20,605 nucleotides of DNA from an uncultured bacterium (GTDB lineage Bacteria > Pseudomonadota > Alphaproteobacteria > SP197). Below the pieces are notes generated by a model. It had not been told where the DNA came from. It did no database searches and saw only the letters and a list, made by a program, of their open reading frames with translations. Below are positions 1-7,868 of this stretch, piece by piece; within the stretch, counting starts at the first letter, position 1, and each line of letters starts with the position of its first letter. The DNA is taken from NCBI GenBank assembly GCA_938014945.1, contig CALLQH010000150.1, forward strand, positions 1 to 20,605, written 5' to 3'. Made by a program: the position numbers and the translations under genes.

Positions 1-2
1 TC

Positions 3-1706
3 GAAGGCGCGGCCCAGGTGCGCCGCGGCACCCTGGCCGAGCTCCTGGCCCAGCCGCCCGCCGTCATCATGATGGCCGACATCGGCACCGTGCCCACCAC
101 CGAACGCGACGCCCTGGAAGGCTGGATGGAGGGCGGCGGCGTGCTGGTGCGGTTCGCCGGGCCGCTCTTTGCCCAGGACACCGACGACCTCGTGCCGGTG
201 GAGATCCGCGGCCGCGAACGCTCGATGGGCGGCGCCATGAGCTGGTCCTCGGCACAGCGCATCGCACCCTTCGAGCCGGGTTCGCCCTTCGCCGGGCTGG
301 AGATCCCCCGCGAGGTGCTGATCGACACCCAGGTCCTGGCCGAACCGACCGGCGATCTTTCCGCCCACACCTGGGCGCGCCTGGAGGACGGCACGCCGCT
401 CGTCACCGCGCAGCGGCGCGGCGAAGGCTGGCTGGTGCTGATCCACACCTCGGCCAACACCCAGTGGACCAACCTGCCGATCTCGGGCCTTTTCGTCTCC
501 ATGATGCGGCGCCTGGTCGACCTGTCGCAGGGTGCCGGCGCCGAACTTGGCGATGAGCCGCTGCCCGCCCTGCAGAGCCTGGACGGCTTCGGCACCCTGG
601 GTCCGCCGCCGCCCGGCACCAGCGCGATTGCCGCCAATGCCTTCGATGCCGCGGCTGCCGGACCGCAGCATCCCCCCGGCATCTACGGCACCTACGACCT
701 GCGCCGCTCGCTCAACCTGGGCAGCGCCGTCGCCGCGCCCGAACCGATGGCTCTGCCCGAGGGCACGCTGCTGACCGGGTTCGAGCGCCAGCAGGAGATC
801 GACCTGCGGCCCGTCCTGCTGGGCCTTGCCGCCCTTCTGGCGCTGATCGAGATCTGGGCCAGCATGGCCCTGCGCGGCCTCGCGCCCGGCCTGCGCACCG
901 GCACGCGGCTGGCCGCCCTGCCCCTGCTCTTCCTGCTGATGCAACCGGGCACGCCGCAGGCCCAGGAGACGGTCGAGACCGATGCAAACGCCATCCCCGA
1001 GGCGGCGCTGGAAGTGCGCTTTGCCTTTATCGAGACGGGCGACGAGGCCGTGGATCGCGCGAGCCTTGCCGGGTTGCGCGGCCTTTCGGCCATCCTCAAT
1101 GCCCGCACCTCGGTCGAGCCCGGCGAACCGGTGGGCGTCGATCCCGAAACCGACGAACTGATCCTCTATCCCCTGCTCTACTGGCCGATCACCCAGACCC
1201 AGCCCGCGCCGTCGGGCCTCGCGCGGGCGCGCCTCGATGCCTATCTCGCCGCCGGCGGCATTCTTCTGGTCGACACACGCGATGCCAACGAGGAACTGCA
1301 GGGGGTCACCGCCACCGGCTCCAACGCGGCGCGCCTGCCCGAGCTGCTGGGCGGCATCAACGTGCCGCCGCTGATGCGCGCGCCCTCCGGCCACGTCATC
1401 AACCAGGCCTATTACCTGCTCAACGACTATCCCGGCCGCTGGACCGGCGGTTCGCTGTGGGTGGAGCAGGACCCCGCGGGCCTCAACGACGGTGTCTCGG
1501 CGATCATCATCGGATCCAACGACTGGGCCTCGGCCTGGGCGCTCAACGATCAGATGCAGCCGCTCTATCCCGTGGTGCCCGGCGGCGAACGGCAGCGTGA
1601 GATGGCCTTCCGCTTCGGCGTCAACCTGGTGATGTACGCCATGACCGGCAACTACAAGGCCGATGCCGTGCACCTGCCCTCGATCCTGGAAAGGCTGGGC
1701 GAGTGA
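3..1706 (+). CDS. DUF4159 domain membrane protein, C-terminal part (5' end outside window)
   Basis: The frame is open from base 3, so the true start lies upstream; full-length relatives usually carry an N-terminal BatA-like membrane domain, absent here because of the window edge. The visible part begins with a Rossmann/glutamine-amidotransferase-like region. Two hydrophobic segments follow near bases 810-960. The second ends in PQAQE, resembling a signal-peptide cleavage site. A DUF4159 domain then runs from about base 1010 to 1670 (starting EVRFAFIETGD, with a GGILLVDTRD strand), probably on the periplasmic side. Function is unknown. In alphaproteobacteria this family commonly sits with MoxR ATPase and DUF58 genes, suggesting a role in the cell envelope or in assembly of periplasmic complexes (family knowledge, not shown here). 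The stop overlaps the next start by 4 bases (GTGA), indicating translational coupling. Confidence 0.85.
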   Translation, partial: EGAAQVRRGTLAELLAQPPAVIMMADIGTVPTTERDALEGWMEGGGVLVRFAGPLFAQDTDDLVPVEIRGRERSMGGAMSWSSAQRIAPFEPGSPFAGLEIPREVLIDTQVLAEPTGDLSAHTWARLEDGTPLVTAQRRGEGWLVLIHTSANTQWTNLPISGLFVSMMRRLVDLSQGAGAELGDEPLPALQSLDGFGTLGPPPPGTSAIAANAFDAAAAGPQHPPGIYGTYDLRRSLNLGSAVAAPEPMALPEGTLLTGFERQQEIDLRPVLLGLAALLALIEIWASMALRGLAPGLRTGTRLAALPLLFLLMQPGTPQAQETVETDANAIPEAALEVRFAFIETGDEAVDRASLAGLRGLSAILNARTSVEPGEPVGVDPETDELILYPLLYWPITQTQPAPSGLARARLDAYLAAGGILLVDTRDANEELQGVTATGSNAARLPELLGGINVPPLMRAPSGHVINQAYYLLNDYPGRWTGGSLWVEQDPAGLNDGVSAIIIGSNDWASAWALNDQMQPLYPVVPGGERQREMAFRFGVNLVMYAMTGNYKADAVHLPSILERLGE

Positions 1707-3787
1707 GCGCGACCGTCACCGACATCGCCTTTGCCCCGCTGCTGCCGCTGTGGCTGCTGATCCCGTTCGCGGTGCTGGCCGCGGCCCTGCTGCTCTACGG
1801 CTTCTCGCGCCGTGCACCGGGCACCCTGTGGCGCACCGTGACGCTGACCGCGCTGGCCCTGGCGCTCGCCAACCCGTCGATCGTGCGCGAACGACGCGAG
1901 GCGCTGCCCGATGTCGCCCTGGTGGTGGTCGACCAATCGGCCAGTCAGTCGATCGGCGAGCGGCAAGCCCAGGGCGATGCCGCGCTGGCCCAGGTGCTGG
2001 AGCGCCTGCAGCGCCTCGGCAACGTGGATATCCGCACCGTCACCGTCGATCCCGTCGCCGCGGCGGGCGAGAACGCGCTGCCGGGTTCGGGTACGCGCCT
2101 CTTCGGCGTCATCTCGCGCGCGCTGGCCGACGTGCCGCGCGAAGCGGTCTCGGGCATCGTTCTCATCACCGACGGCGCGGTTCACGACGCGCCCGAGACC
2201 CTGGAGGCGCTGGGCATCGATACCCCGGTGCACACCCTGCTCACCGGCAACCGCGGCGAAAGCGACCGGCGCATCGAACTGCTCGACGCGCCCCGCTACG
2301 GCATCGTCGACAAGCCGCTGGTGTTGGCCTTCCGCGTACTGGACGAGAAGGCGCAGGGCGGCACCGTTCCGGTCTCCCTCACCATCGACGATCAGGAGCC
2401 GCTGACCTACGACGTGCCGGTGGGCGAACGCTACGAGGTGCGTTTTGCCCCCGATCACGCCGGCATCTCCGTCGTCCGCCTGGACGCCGCGCTGCGCGAG
2501 GATGAACTGACCCCGGTCAACAACAGCGCCGTCATCGCCGTCAACGGCATCCGCGAGAACCTGAAGGTGCTTCTGATCTCCGGCGAGGTGCACAGCGGCG
2601 AGCGGGTCTGGCGCAACAGCCTGAAGTCCGACACCTCGGTCGAACTCGTCCACTTCACGATCCTGCGTCCGCCCGAGAAGCCCGACAACACGCCGATCCG
2701 CGAACTGGCGCTGATCTCCTTTCCCGTGCGCGAGCTGTTCGAGGTCAAGCTCAACGAGTTCGACCTCATCATCTTCGACCGCTACCGCAAGCGCGGCGTG
2801 ATCCCCGAGGCCTACCTGCAGGCGATCGCCGACTACGTGACGGACGGCGGCGCGATGCTGGTCGCCGCCGGGCCGGACTTCGCTTCGCCCCTTGGCCTGC
2901 ACAACACGGTGCTGGGCGATCTCATGCCGCTGCGCCCCAACGGTGTCGTGCTGGAGGAGCCCTTCCGCGTCACGCCCACCGATGTCGGCCTGCGCCATCC
3001 CGTGACCGCCGACCTGCCGGGCATCGCCGGCGATCCTCCGCCCTGGGGCCACTGGTACCGCCAGATCGACACCGCTGAAGGCAGCGGCGATGTCCTGCTC
3101 GACGGTGCGCAGGGCCGCCCGCTGCTGGTGCTCGCACGCGCCGGCGAGGGCCGCGTCGCCGAGCTGCTGTCGGACCAGATGTGGCTGTGGTCGCGCGGCT
3201 GGGACGGCGGCGGGCCGAGCCAGGAACTGCTGCGCCGCCTGGCCCACTGGCTGATGAAGGAGCCGGAGCTGGAGGAAAACGCTATCCGCGCCGTCGCGCG
3301 GGGCAACCGCATCGAGATCGTGCGCCAGAGCCTGGAGGACCGGCAGGAGAGCATCACCGTCATCGCGCCCTCGGGCGCTACGCAGGAGGTGACGCTGGAG
3401 CCGGGCGCGCCGGGGCGGGCCACCGCCGACGTCATCGTGGGCGAGGCCGGCCTCTTCCGCATCGTCGCAGGCGACCTGGAGACCGTCGTCTCCGTCGGCG
3501 AGCTCAATCCCCTGGAATGGGCTTCGCCCCAGGCAGGCGAGGACCTGCTGGCGCCCATCACGGAGGCCTCCGGCGGACGCATCACCTGGATCGCCGACAA
3601 CCGCCTGCCCAGCGTGCGCCATGTCGATCCCGAGCGGGACCGCAGCGGCCAGGGCTGGATCGGCATGCTGGACCATGGCCGCTATGTCGTGCGCGGCATC
3701 GACAGCCTGGCGCTGCTGCCGCCCTGGCTTGCCCTGCTGCTCTTCGTCGGCGGCCTTGCCGCGGCCTGGCGGTCGGAAGGGCGCTAG
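1703..3787 (+). CDS. VWA-like membrane protein, DUF4159-operon partner
   Basis: A 694-residue protein of unknown biochemical role. Two N-terminal hydrophobic segments (about residues 10-32 and 40-56) are followed by a von Willebrand factor A-like region. That region opens with VALVVVDQSASQS, where DQSAS resembles the DxSxS metal-binding (MIDAS) motif. A strand VSGIVLITDGAVHD follows near residues 150-163. The centre (about residues 285-500) looks like a class I glutamine-amidotransferase-type fold (LKVLLISGEV, FDLIIFDRYRKRG, GGAMLVAAGPDF) without an obvious catalytic Cys triad. A last transmembrane helix (LLPPWLALLLFVGGLAAAW) anchors the C-terminus. Topology suggests a large periplasmic domain between membrane anchors. 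The GTG start is chosen because it overlaps the upstream stop as GTGA; the pair is probably one operon. Confidence 0.85.
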   Translation: MSATVTDIAFAPLLPLWLLIPFAVLAAALLLYGFSRRAPGTLWRTVTLTALALALANPSIVRERREALPDVALVVVDQSASQSIGERQAQGDAALAQVLERLQRLGNVDIRTVTVDPVAAAGENALPGSGTRLFGVISRALADVPREAVSGIVLITDGAVHDAPETLEALGIDTPVHTLLTGNRGESDRRIELLDAPRYGIVDKPLVLAFRVLDEKAQGGTVPVSLTIDDQEPLTYDVPVGERYEVRFAPDHAGISVVRLDAALREDELTPVNNSAVIAVNGIRENLKVLLISGEVHSGERVWRNSLKSDTSVELVHFTILRPPEKPDNTPIRELALISFPVRELFEVKLNEFDLIIFDRYRKRGVIPEAYLQAIADYVTDGGAMLVAAGPDFASPLGLHNTVLGDLMPLRPNGVVLEEPFRVTPTDVGLRHPVTADLPGIAGDPPPWGHWYRQIDTAEGSGDVLLDGAQGRPLLVLARAGEGRVAELLSDQMWLWSRGWDGGGPSQELLRRLAHWLMKEPELEENAIRAVARGNRIEIVRQSLEDRQESITVIAPSGATQEVTLEPGAPGRATADVIVGEAGLFRIVAGDLETVVSVGELNPLEWASPQAGEDLLAPITEASGGRITWIADNRLPSVRHVDPERDRSGQGWIGMLDHGRYVVRGIDSLALLPPWLALLLFVGGLAAAWRSEGR

Positions 3788-3793
3788 ATCGGC

Positions 3794-3823
3794 TTGGCGC
3801 ACAGCGCCCGACCTCTCTAGAGT
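3794..3823 (+). promoter_or_regulatory. possible sigma-70 promoter for the aminopeptidase
   Basis: In the 64-base gap between the membrane protein and the aminopeptidase there is TTGGCG (3794-3799) and TAGAGT (3818-3823), 18 bases apart. Each matches the -35 and -10 consensus at four of six positions. A start point near 3830 would give a leader of about 20 bases with the GGGAG ribosome site at 3839-3843. The match is modest, and read-through from the upstream operon is equally possible. Confidence 0.3.
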
Positions 3824-3851
3824 GCCAGCCTGCGCCTTGGGAGACTCTTCC

Positions 3852-5366
3852 GTGACGACGATTGCCTTTACCCGCGACGGGCACGACGCATCCGGCGGCA
3901 TTCTGGCCGTGCCCGTGCTGGCGGGCCGTACCCTGCCGCCCGCATCGCAGGCGCTGGACCGTGCCTGCGGCGGTGCCCTTGCACGTCTGGTCGCCGCAGG
4001 CCGCTTCACAGGCGCGGCGGACGAGATCGCCGAAAGCGCCGCGCCGCAGGGATTGAGCGCAGAGCGCATCATGCTGGTCGGCCTGGGCGAGGCTTCCGCG
4101 CTGGACGGCCACGCCTGGGAGCGCATCGGCGGCGCCATGGCCGCGGCCCTTGCCGGTCGTGGCGAGGAAAGCGTGCGCCTGGTGCTGGACCCGCCCGAAG
4201 ACGCGGCCCTCCACGGCCCGGAGGCGCTGTGCCGGCTGGCGCTGGGTTTCGTGCTGCGCGGCTACCGTGATGACCGCTTCCGCAGCCGCCGTCCCGTGGA
4301 CGATGAAGGCAGCCCCGCAGGCCTCACCCTGGTCGCCGCTTGCGCCGACGATGCCTCCGCCCTGTGGGAAGGCGATCTCGGCCATGTCGCCGCAGGGGTG
4401 CTGCTGGCGCGCGATCTGTTCGGCGAACCCGCCAACACGCTTTACCCCGAGAGCTTCATCGAACGCCTTGCCCCGCTCGCCGAGCTGGGCGTCGACATCG
4501 AGGCGCTGGGGCCCCAGCGCCTGGCCGAGCTGAAGATGAACGCCATGCTGGCGGTGGCCCAGGGCAGCGACCGGGAACCGCGCCTGGCGGTGCTGCGCTG
4601 GAACGGCGCGGCCGACCCGCAGGAACCGCCGATCGCATTTGTCGGCAAGGGCGTGACCTTCGATTCCGGCGGCATCTCGCTGAAGCCGGCCAAGGGCATG
4701 GAGGAGATGAAGGGCGACATGGCCGGCGCCGCCGCCGTGGTCGGTGCGATGCGCGCCCTGGCCGGGCGCCGCGCGCCGGTCAACGCCGTCGGCGTTCTGG
4801 GCCTGGTCGAGAACATGCCCAGCGAACGCGCGCTGCGGCCCGGCGACATCCTGACCACCATGGCCGGCTGGACCATCGAGATCATCAACACGGATGCGGA
4901 GGGCCGTCTGGTGCTCGCCGACGCCCTGTGGTTCACCCACAAGACCTTCGCGCCGCACGCCATGGTCGATCTGGCGACCCTCACCTACGACATCATGGCG
5001 GCCCTGGGCCTGGTCTTCACCGGCCTCTTTGCGACCGACGACACCCTGGCCGCGGAGCTGATGGGCGCCAGCGCCGATTCCGGCGAGAAGCTATGGCGCA
5101 TGCCGCTGGACGAGGCCTTCGAGGAGAACCTCGGCTCCGACATCGCCGACCTGCGCCACTTCGGCGAAGAGACCGAGGAGGCCGACGCCAGCCACGCCGC
5201 CCAGCTGCTTTCCCGCTTCGCGGGAGGACGGCCCTGGGCCCATCTCGACATCGCCGGCAAGGAAATGGCCTACGACGACAAGCCGCTCTGCCCCAAGGGG
5301 CCGACCGGCGTCGGCGTGCGCCTGCTCGACCAGCTTGCCCGCCGCCGCACGGCCAGGCGGGCCTGA
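3852..5366 (+). CDS. leucyl aminopeptidase family protein (M17)
   Basis: A cytosolic two-metal aminopeptidase of 504 residues, close to E. coli PepA (503). The C-terminal catalytic domain shows the family residues at a constant offset of 4 from PepA: K266 and D271 (VGKGVTFDSGG), K278, D289 (KGDMAGAA), and D348, E350 and R352 in the signature NTDAEGRL. The N-terminal domain is more divergent, as usual for M17. One oddity is ATLTYD at residues 375-380: the Gly of the usual ATLTG is Tyr379, a position that lines the S1 pocket in the bovine enzyme, so side-chain preference may differ. GTG at 3852 is preferred because GGGAG lies 8 bases upstream and the frame further upstream overlaps the preceding gene. 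Likely role: peptide turnover. The symbol pepA is withheld because of the pocket change. Confidence 0.93.
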   Translation: MTTIAFTRDGHDASGGILAVPVLAGRTLPPASQALDRACGGALARLVAAGRFTGAADEIAESAAPQGLSAERIMLVGLGEASALDGHAWERIGGAMAAALAGRGEESVRLVLDPPEDAALHGPEALCRLALGFVLRGYRDDRFRSRRPVDDEGSPAGLTLVAACADDASALWEGDLGHVAAGVLLARDLFGEPANTLYPESFIERLAPLAELGVDIEALGPQRLAELKMNAMLAVAQGSDREPRLAVLRWNGAADPQEPPIAFVGKGVTFDSGGISLKPAKGMEEMKGDMAGAAAVVGAMRALAGRRAPVNAVGVLGLVENMPSERALRPGDILTTMAGWTIEIINTDAEGRLVLADALWFTHKTFAPHAMVDLATLTYDIMAALGLVFTGLFATDDTLAAELMGASADSGEKLWRMPLDEAFEENLGSDIADLRHFGEETEEADASHAAQLLSRFAGGRPWAHLDIAGKEMAYDDKPLCPKGPTGVGVRLLDQLARRRTARRA

Positions 5367-5393
5367 CCACATCTCCTAGGGAACACAACGACC

Positions 5394-6155
5394 ATGCTTG
5401 CGACCTACGACCTCAAGGGAAAGACCGCGCTCGTCACCGGCGGCGCTTCGGGCATCGGCCTTGGCGCCGTGAAGGCCTTCCTGCGCTGCGGCGCAGCGGT
5501 GGCGATCAACGATCTTGCGACCTCGCCGAACCTGGAGAAGGTGGTGAAGGAGCTTTCCGGCGAGGGCCACAAGGTGTTTGCCGCGCCCGGCAGCGTGGGC
5601 GACGCAGAGGAGTGTCCGCGCATGGTCGAGAAGGCCATCGCCGACCTCGGGCGGCTCGACTATCTCGTCAACAACGCCGGCACGCCGGGCACCCGCTCGC
5701 CGATTCCGCCCGCCGATTTCGAGCGCCAGGACGAGGCGTTCTGGGACCTGCTGCTCAACGTCAACCTGATCGGCCCCTACCGCTGCACCAAGGCGGCGGC
5801 GGCGGCCCTGAAGGAGAGCGGCGGCGCCGTCGTCAACACCGCCTCGATCTCTGGCTTTGCCCACGGCGGCTCCAGCTCCGTCTACTGCGCGACCAAGGCC
5901 GGCCTCATCAACCTGACCAAGGAATGGGCCCGCGCGCTGGCGCCCAAGGTGCGGGTCAACGCCATCGCCCCGGGCGCGGTGGATTCGGCCTGGATGTGCC
6001 GCTTCGACGACATCGAGGCGGGCGACCTCAGCAACATACCGCTGCGCCGCGTCGGCACCCCCGACGACTACGGCGATTCCATCCTTTTCCTGGCCGCCGG
6101 GGCCGACTACGTCACCGGCCACACCCTGGTCGTCGACGGCGGCCTCATCGCCTGA
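5394..6155 (+). CDS. SDR family NAD(P)-dependent oxidoreductase
   Basis: A classical short-chain dehydrogenase/reductase of 253 residues, the normal family length. It has the nucleotide-binding motif TGGASGIG (15-22), NNAG (93-96) and the catalytic set S151, Y164, K168 in YCATK. D40 at the end of the second strand (AIND) points to NAD rather than NADP. The C-terminus TGHTLVVDGG is typical. An AGGGA ribosome site lies just before the ATG, 27 bases after the aminopeptidase stop. The FAH-family gene follows after 17 bases, so the two are likely cotranscribed. SDR plus FAH pairs occur in non-phosphorylative sugar-acid pathways (2-keto-3-deoxy-L-fuconate or L-rhamnonate oxidation, then diketo-acid hydrolysis) and in aromatic catabolism. 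The substrate cannot be read from the sequence. Confidence 0.92.
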   Translation: MLATYDLKGKTALVTGGASGIGLGAVKAFLRCGAAVAINDLATSPNLEKVVKELSGEGHKVFAAPGSVGDAEECPRMVEKAIADLGRLDYLVNNAGTPGTRSPIPPADFERQDEAFWDLLLNVNLIGPYRCTKAAAAALKESGGAVVNTASISGFAHGGSSSVYCATKAGLINLTKEWARALAPKVRVNAIAPGAVDSAWMCRFDDIEAGDLSNIPLRRVGTPDDYGDSILFLAAGADYVTGHTLVVDGGLIA

Positions 6156-6172
6156 TTGCAGGGAGAACACGC

Positions 6173-7018
6173 ATGAAACTCGTCCGCTACGGAGAGCCCG
6201 GCGATGAACGTCCGGGCCTGATCGACGCCGAAGGCCGCCTGCGCGACCTCACCGGACACATCACCGCCATCGACCCCGCGGCCATGGCCGCGGGCCAGAT
6301 CGACCGCCTGAAGGCGCTCGACACCGGTTCGCTGTCGCTGGTCGAAGGCACGCCGCGCCTCGGCATGCCGCTTTCGGACATCGGCAAGATCGTCTGCATC
6401 GGCCTCAACTACAGCGACCACGCCGCCGAGGCCGGCGCCGAGGCGCCCAAGAGCCCGATCGCCTTCTTCAAGCCGACCAGCAGCCTGACCGGCCCGAACG
6501 ATCCGATCCGCATGCTGCGCAACAGCCGCCACATGGACTGGGAGGTCGAGCTCGCCGTCGTCATCGGCAAGCGCTGCTCCAACATCGCCGAGGACCACGC
6601 CCTGCAGCACGTCGCCGGTTACTGCGTCGCCAACGACGTCTCCGAACGCAAGTTCCAGGGCCTGGGCACGGGCCAGTGGATCCTCGGCAAGTCGGGCGAC
6701 ACCTTCTGCCCGCTGGGGCCGTGGTTCGTCACCGCCGACGAGGTGCCCGATCCCCAGAAGCTGCGTCTGTGGATGAAGCTCAATGGTGAGACCATGCAGG
6801 ACGGCACCACCGCCGACATGATCTTCCCCGTCGCCCACCTGATCTCCTATGTCAGCAGTTTCATGTCCCTGAACGCCGGCGACATCATGCTCACCGGCAC
6901 GCCCGCGGGCGTGGGTCTGGGCAAGAAGCCGCCGCTCTACATGAAGGCCGGCGACCGGGTGGAACTGGGGATCGACGGTCTGGGCACGCAGGCCAACGAG
7001 ATCGTTGCCGCCGAATGA
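6173..7018 (+). CDS. fumarylacetoacetate hydrolase family protein
   Basis: A 281-residue FAH-superfamily enzyme, which cleaves or hydrates 2-keto or 2,4-diketo acids using a divalent metal. Visible motifs are GLNYSDHAAE (77-86), the metal-binding E124 and E126 in DWEVELAVVIG, D155 in ANDVSER, and the loop LGKSGDTFCPLGPW (171-184). The C-terminal core contains LTGTPAGVG. The length and GLNY/KSGDTF pattern fit the group often labelled ureidoglycolate lyase or 2,4-diketo-3-deoxy-L-fuconate (rhamnonate) hydrolase. The upstream SDR supports the sugar-acid reading but does not prove it. ATG 6173 has GGGAGA 8 bases upstream. The gene converges with the SDR on the other strand, leaving a 13-base gap with no strong terminator. 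Confidence 0.92.
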   Translation: MKLVRYGEPGDERPGLIDAEGRLRDLTGHITAIDPAAMAAGQIDRLKALDTGSLSLVEGTPRLGMPLSDIGKIVCIGLNYSDHAAEAGAEAPKSPIAFFKPTSSLTGPNDPIRMLRNSRHMDWEVELAVVIGKRCSNIAEDHALQHVAGYCVANDVSERKFQGLGTGQWILGKSGDTFCPLGPWFVTADEVPDPQKLRLWMKLNGETMQDGTTADMIFPVAHLISYVSSFMSLNAGDIMLTGTPAGVGLGKKPPLYMKAGDRVELGIDGLGTQANEIVAAE

Positions 7019-7031
7019 CGCTCCGGCACGC

Positions 7032-7868
7032 CTAGCTGCCTGCGGCGGTTGCACCGAGAAAGTGATCCAGCGCCGTTTCGGCCTCGACCTCCAGCAGATC
7101 GAGGCCGATGGCGACTTCGCTGCCGCCGTCCACACCGATGTCCGTGCCGTTGATCCAGCCGGCATCCGGCCCCATCAGGAAGGCGATGACCGGAGCGATG
7201 TCGCCGGGCCGCGCATTGCGCCCGCCCGATTGCGCCGTCAGGCGGTCGAGCACCGCCTTGCCCATGGTATCCTCGAAGTCGGCCAGGATCGGCGTGTCGA
7301 CGACGCCGGGGCTGAGCGAGACCGAGCGCACGCCGAAGGGCCGCGCCATCATCGAGCCGGCCAGCGCATAGACGATGACGCATTCCTTGGAGAAGCCGTA
7401 GGCCTGCGGCCCGCTCATCGGGTTGGCCCGCACCCAGGCGAGCCCCTCCGCGAAGCTGCGGCAGGACAGCAGGGCGCGCACCTGCGCCAGGTTGTCGCGC
7501 CATCCCGAGCCCGCGCCGGAGGCGACCTGCACGATGGCCCCGCCCGCAACCATGCGCGGCAGCAGCGCCTCGGTCAGGTGGCGCAGCCCCAGCAGGTTGA
7601 TGCGCATCACCGTCTCGCCGTCGAGGCTGCCCGGCACGCCCGCAACGTTGGCCAGGCCATGCAGCGGCCCTGGTATGGCGGCGACCGCCGCATCGATGCT
7701 GGCGGGATCGGAGAGATCGCAGCGGTGGAAGGCGCCGGTGCGCTGTTCGGGTTCGCGCCGGTCCAGCCCGATGACCTCAGCCCCGCGTTCGGCGAGCAGT
7801 GCGGCGGTCGCCGCGCCGATGCCCGAAGCCGTGCCGGTGACGACGATGCGGCGGCCCCGGAGGTTCAC
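7032..7868 (-). CDS. SDR oxidoreductase resembling 3-alpha-hydroxysteroid dehydrogenase
   Basis: A 278-residue SDR with TGTASGIG (11-18), NVAG (74-77, a variant of NNAG) and D36 after the second strand, suggesting NAD. The catalytic Ser is probably S117 (VASG), with Y157 and K161 (YGFSK). The 40-residue gap between Ser and Tyr is far longer than the usual 13. Comamonas 3-alpha-hydroxysteroid dehydrogenase/carbonyl reductase has a similar insertion (S114/Y155/K159, recalled). The strand VIGLDRREPE and the C-terminal VIAFLMGPDAGWINGTDIG also look like that enzyme. The insertion is rich in hydrophobic and charged residues and probably forms helices over the active site. GTG at 7868 overlaps the P450 stop as GTGA, so this is the last gene of the minus-strand operon. 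Steroid-type activity is an inference; another bulky alcohol is possible. Confidence 0.9.
   Translation of the reverse strand: MNLRGRRIVVTGTASGIGAATAALLAERGAEVIGLDRREPEQRTGAFHRCDLSDPASIDAAVAAIPGPLHGLANVAGVPGSLDGETVMRINLLGLRHLTEALLPRMVAGGAIVQVASGAGSGWRDNLAQVRALLSCRSFAEGLAWVRANPMSGPQAYGFSKECVIVYALAGSMMARPFGVRSVSLSPGVVDTPILADFEDTMGKAVLDRLTAQSGGRNARPGDIAPVIAFLMGPDAGWINGTDIGVDGGSEVAIGLDLLEVEAETALDHFLGATAAGS

Noticed and set aside
1652..4138. Very long open frame on the minus strand (about 828 codons) opposite the VWA-like gene and aminopeptidase start
   Set aside because: It is antisense to two well-supported genes, has repetitive low-information composition, shows no domain I recognise, and is the expected effect of third-position GC bias.
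4340..6172. Long plus-strand open frame reading across the aminopeptidase and SDR genes and joining the FAH frame
   Set aside because: The upstream part is Arg/Gly/Pro-rich shadow sequence; only the section from ATG 6173 is a real protein, with its own ribosome site.
7008..7048. CCGCCG/CGGCGG inverted repeat between the converging FAH and SDR genes
   Set aside because: Only 6 bp with a 29-base loop; such GC pairs arise easily by chance here.
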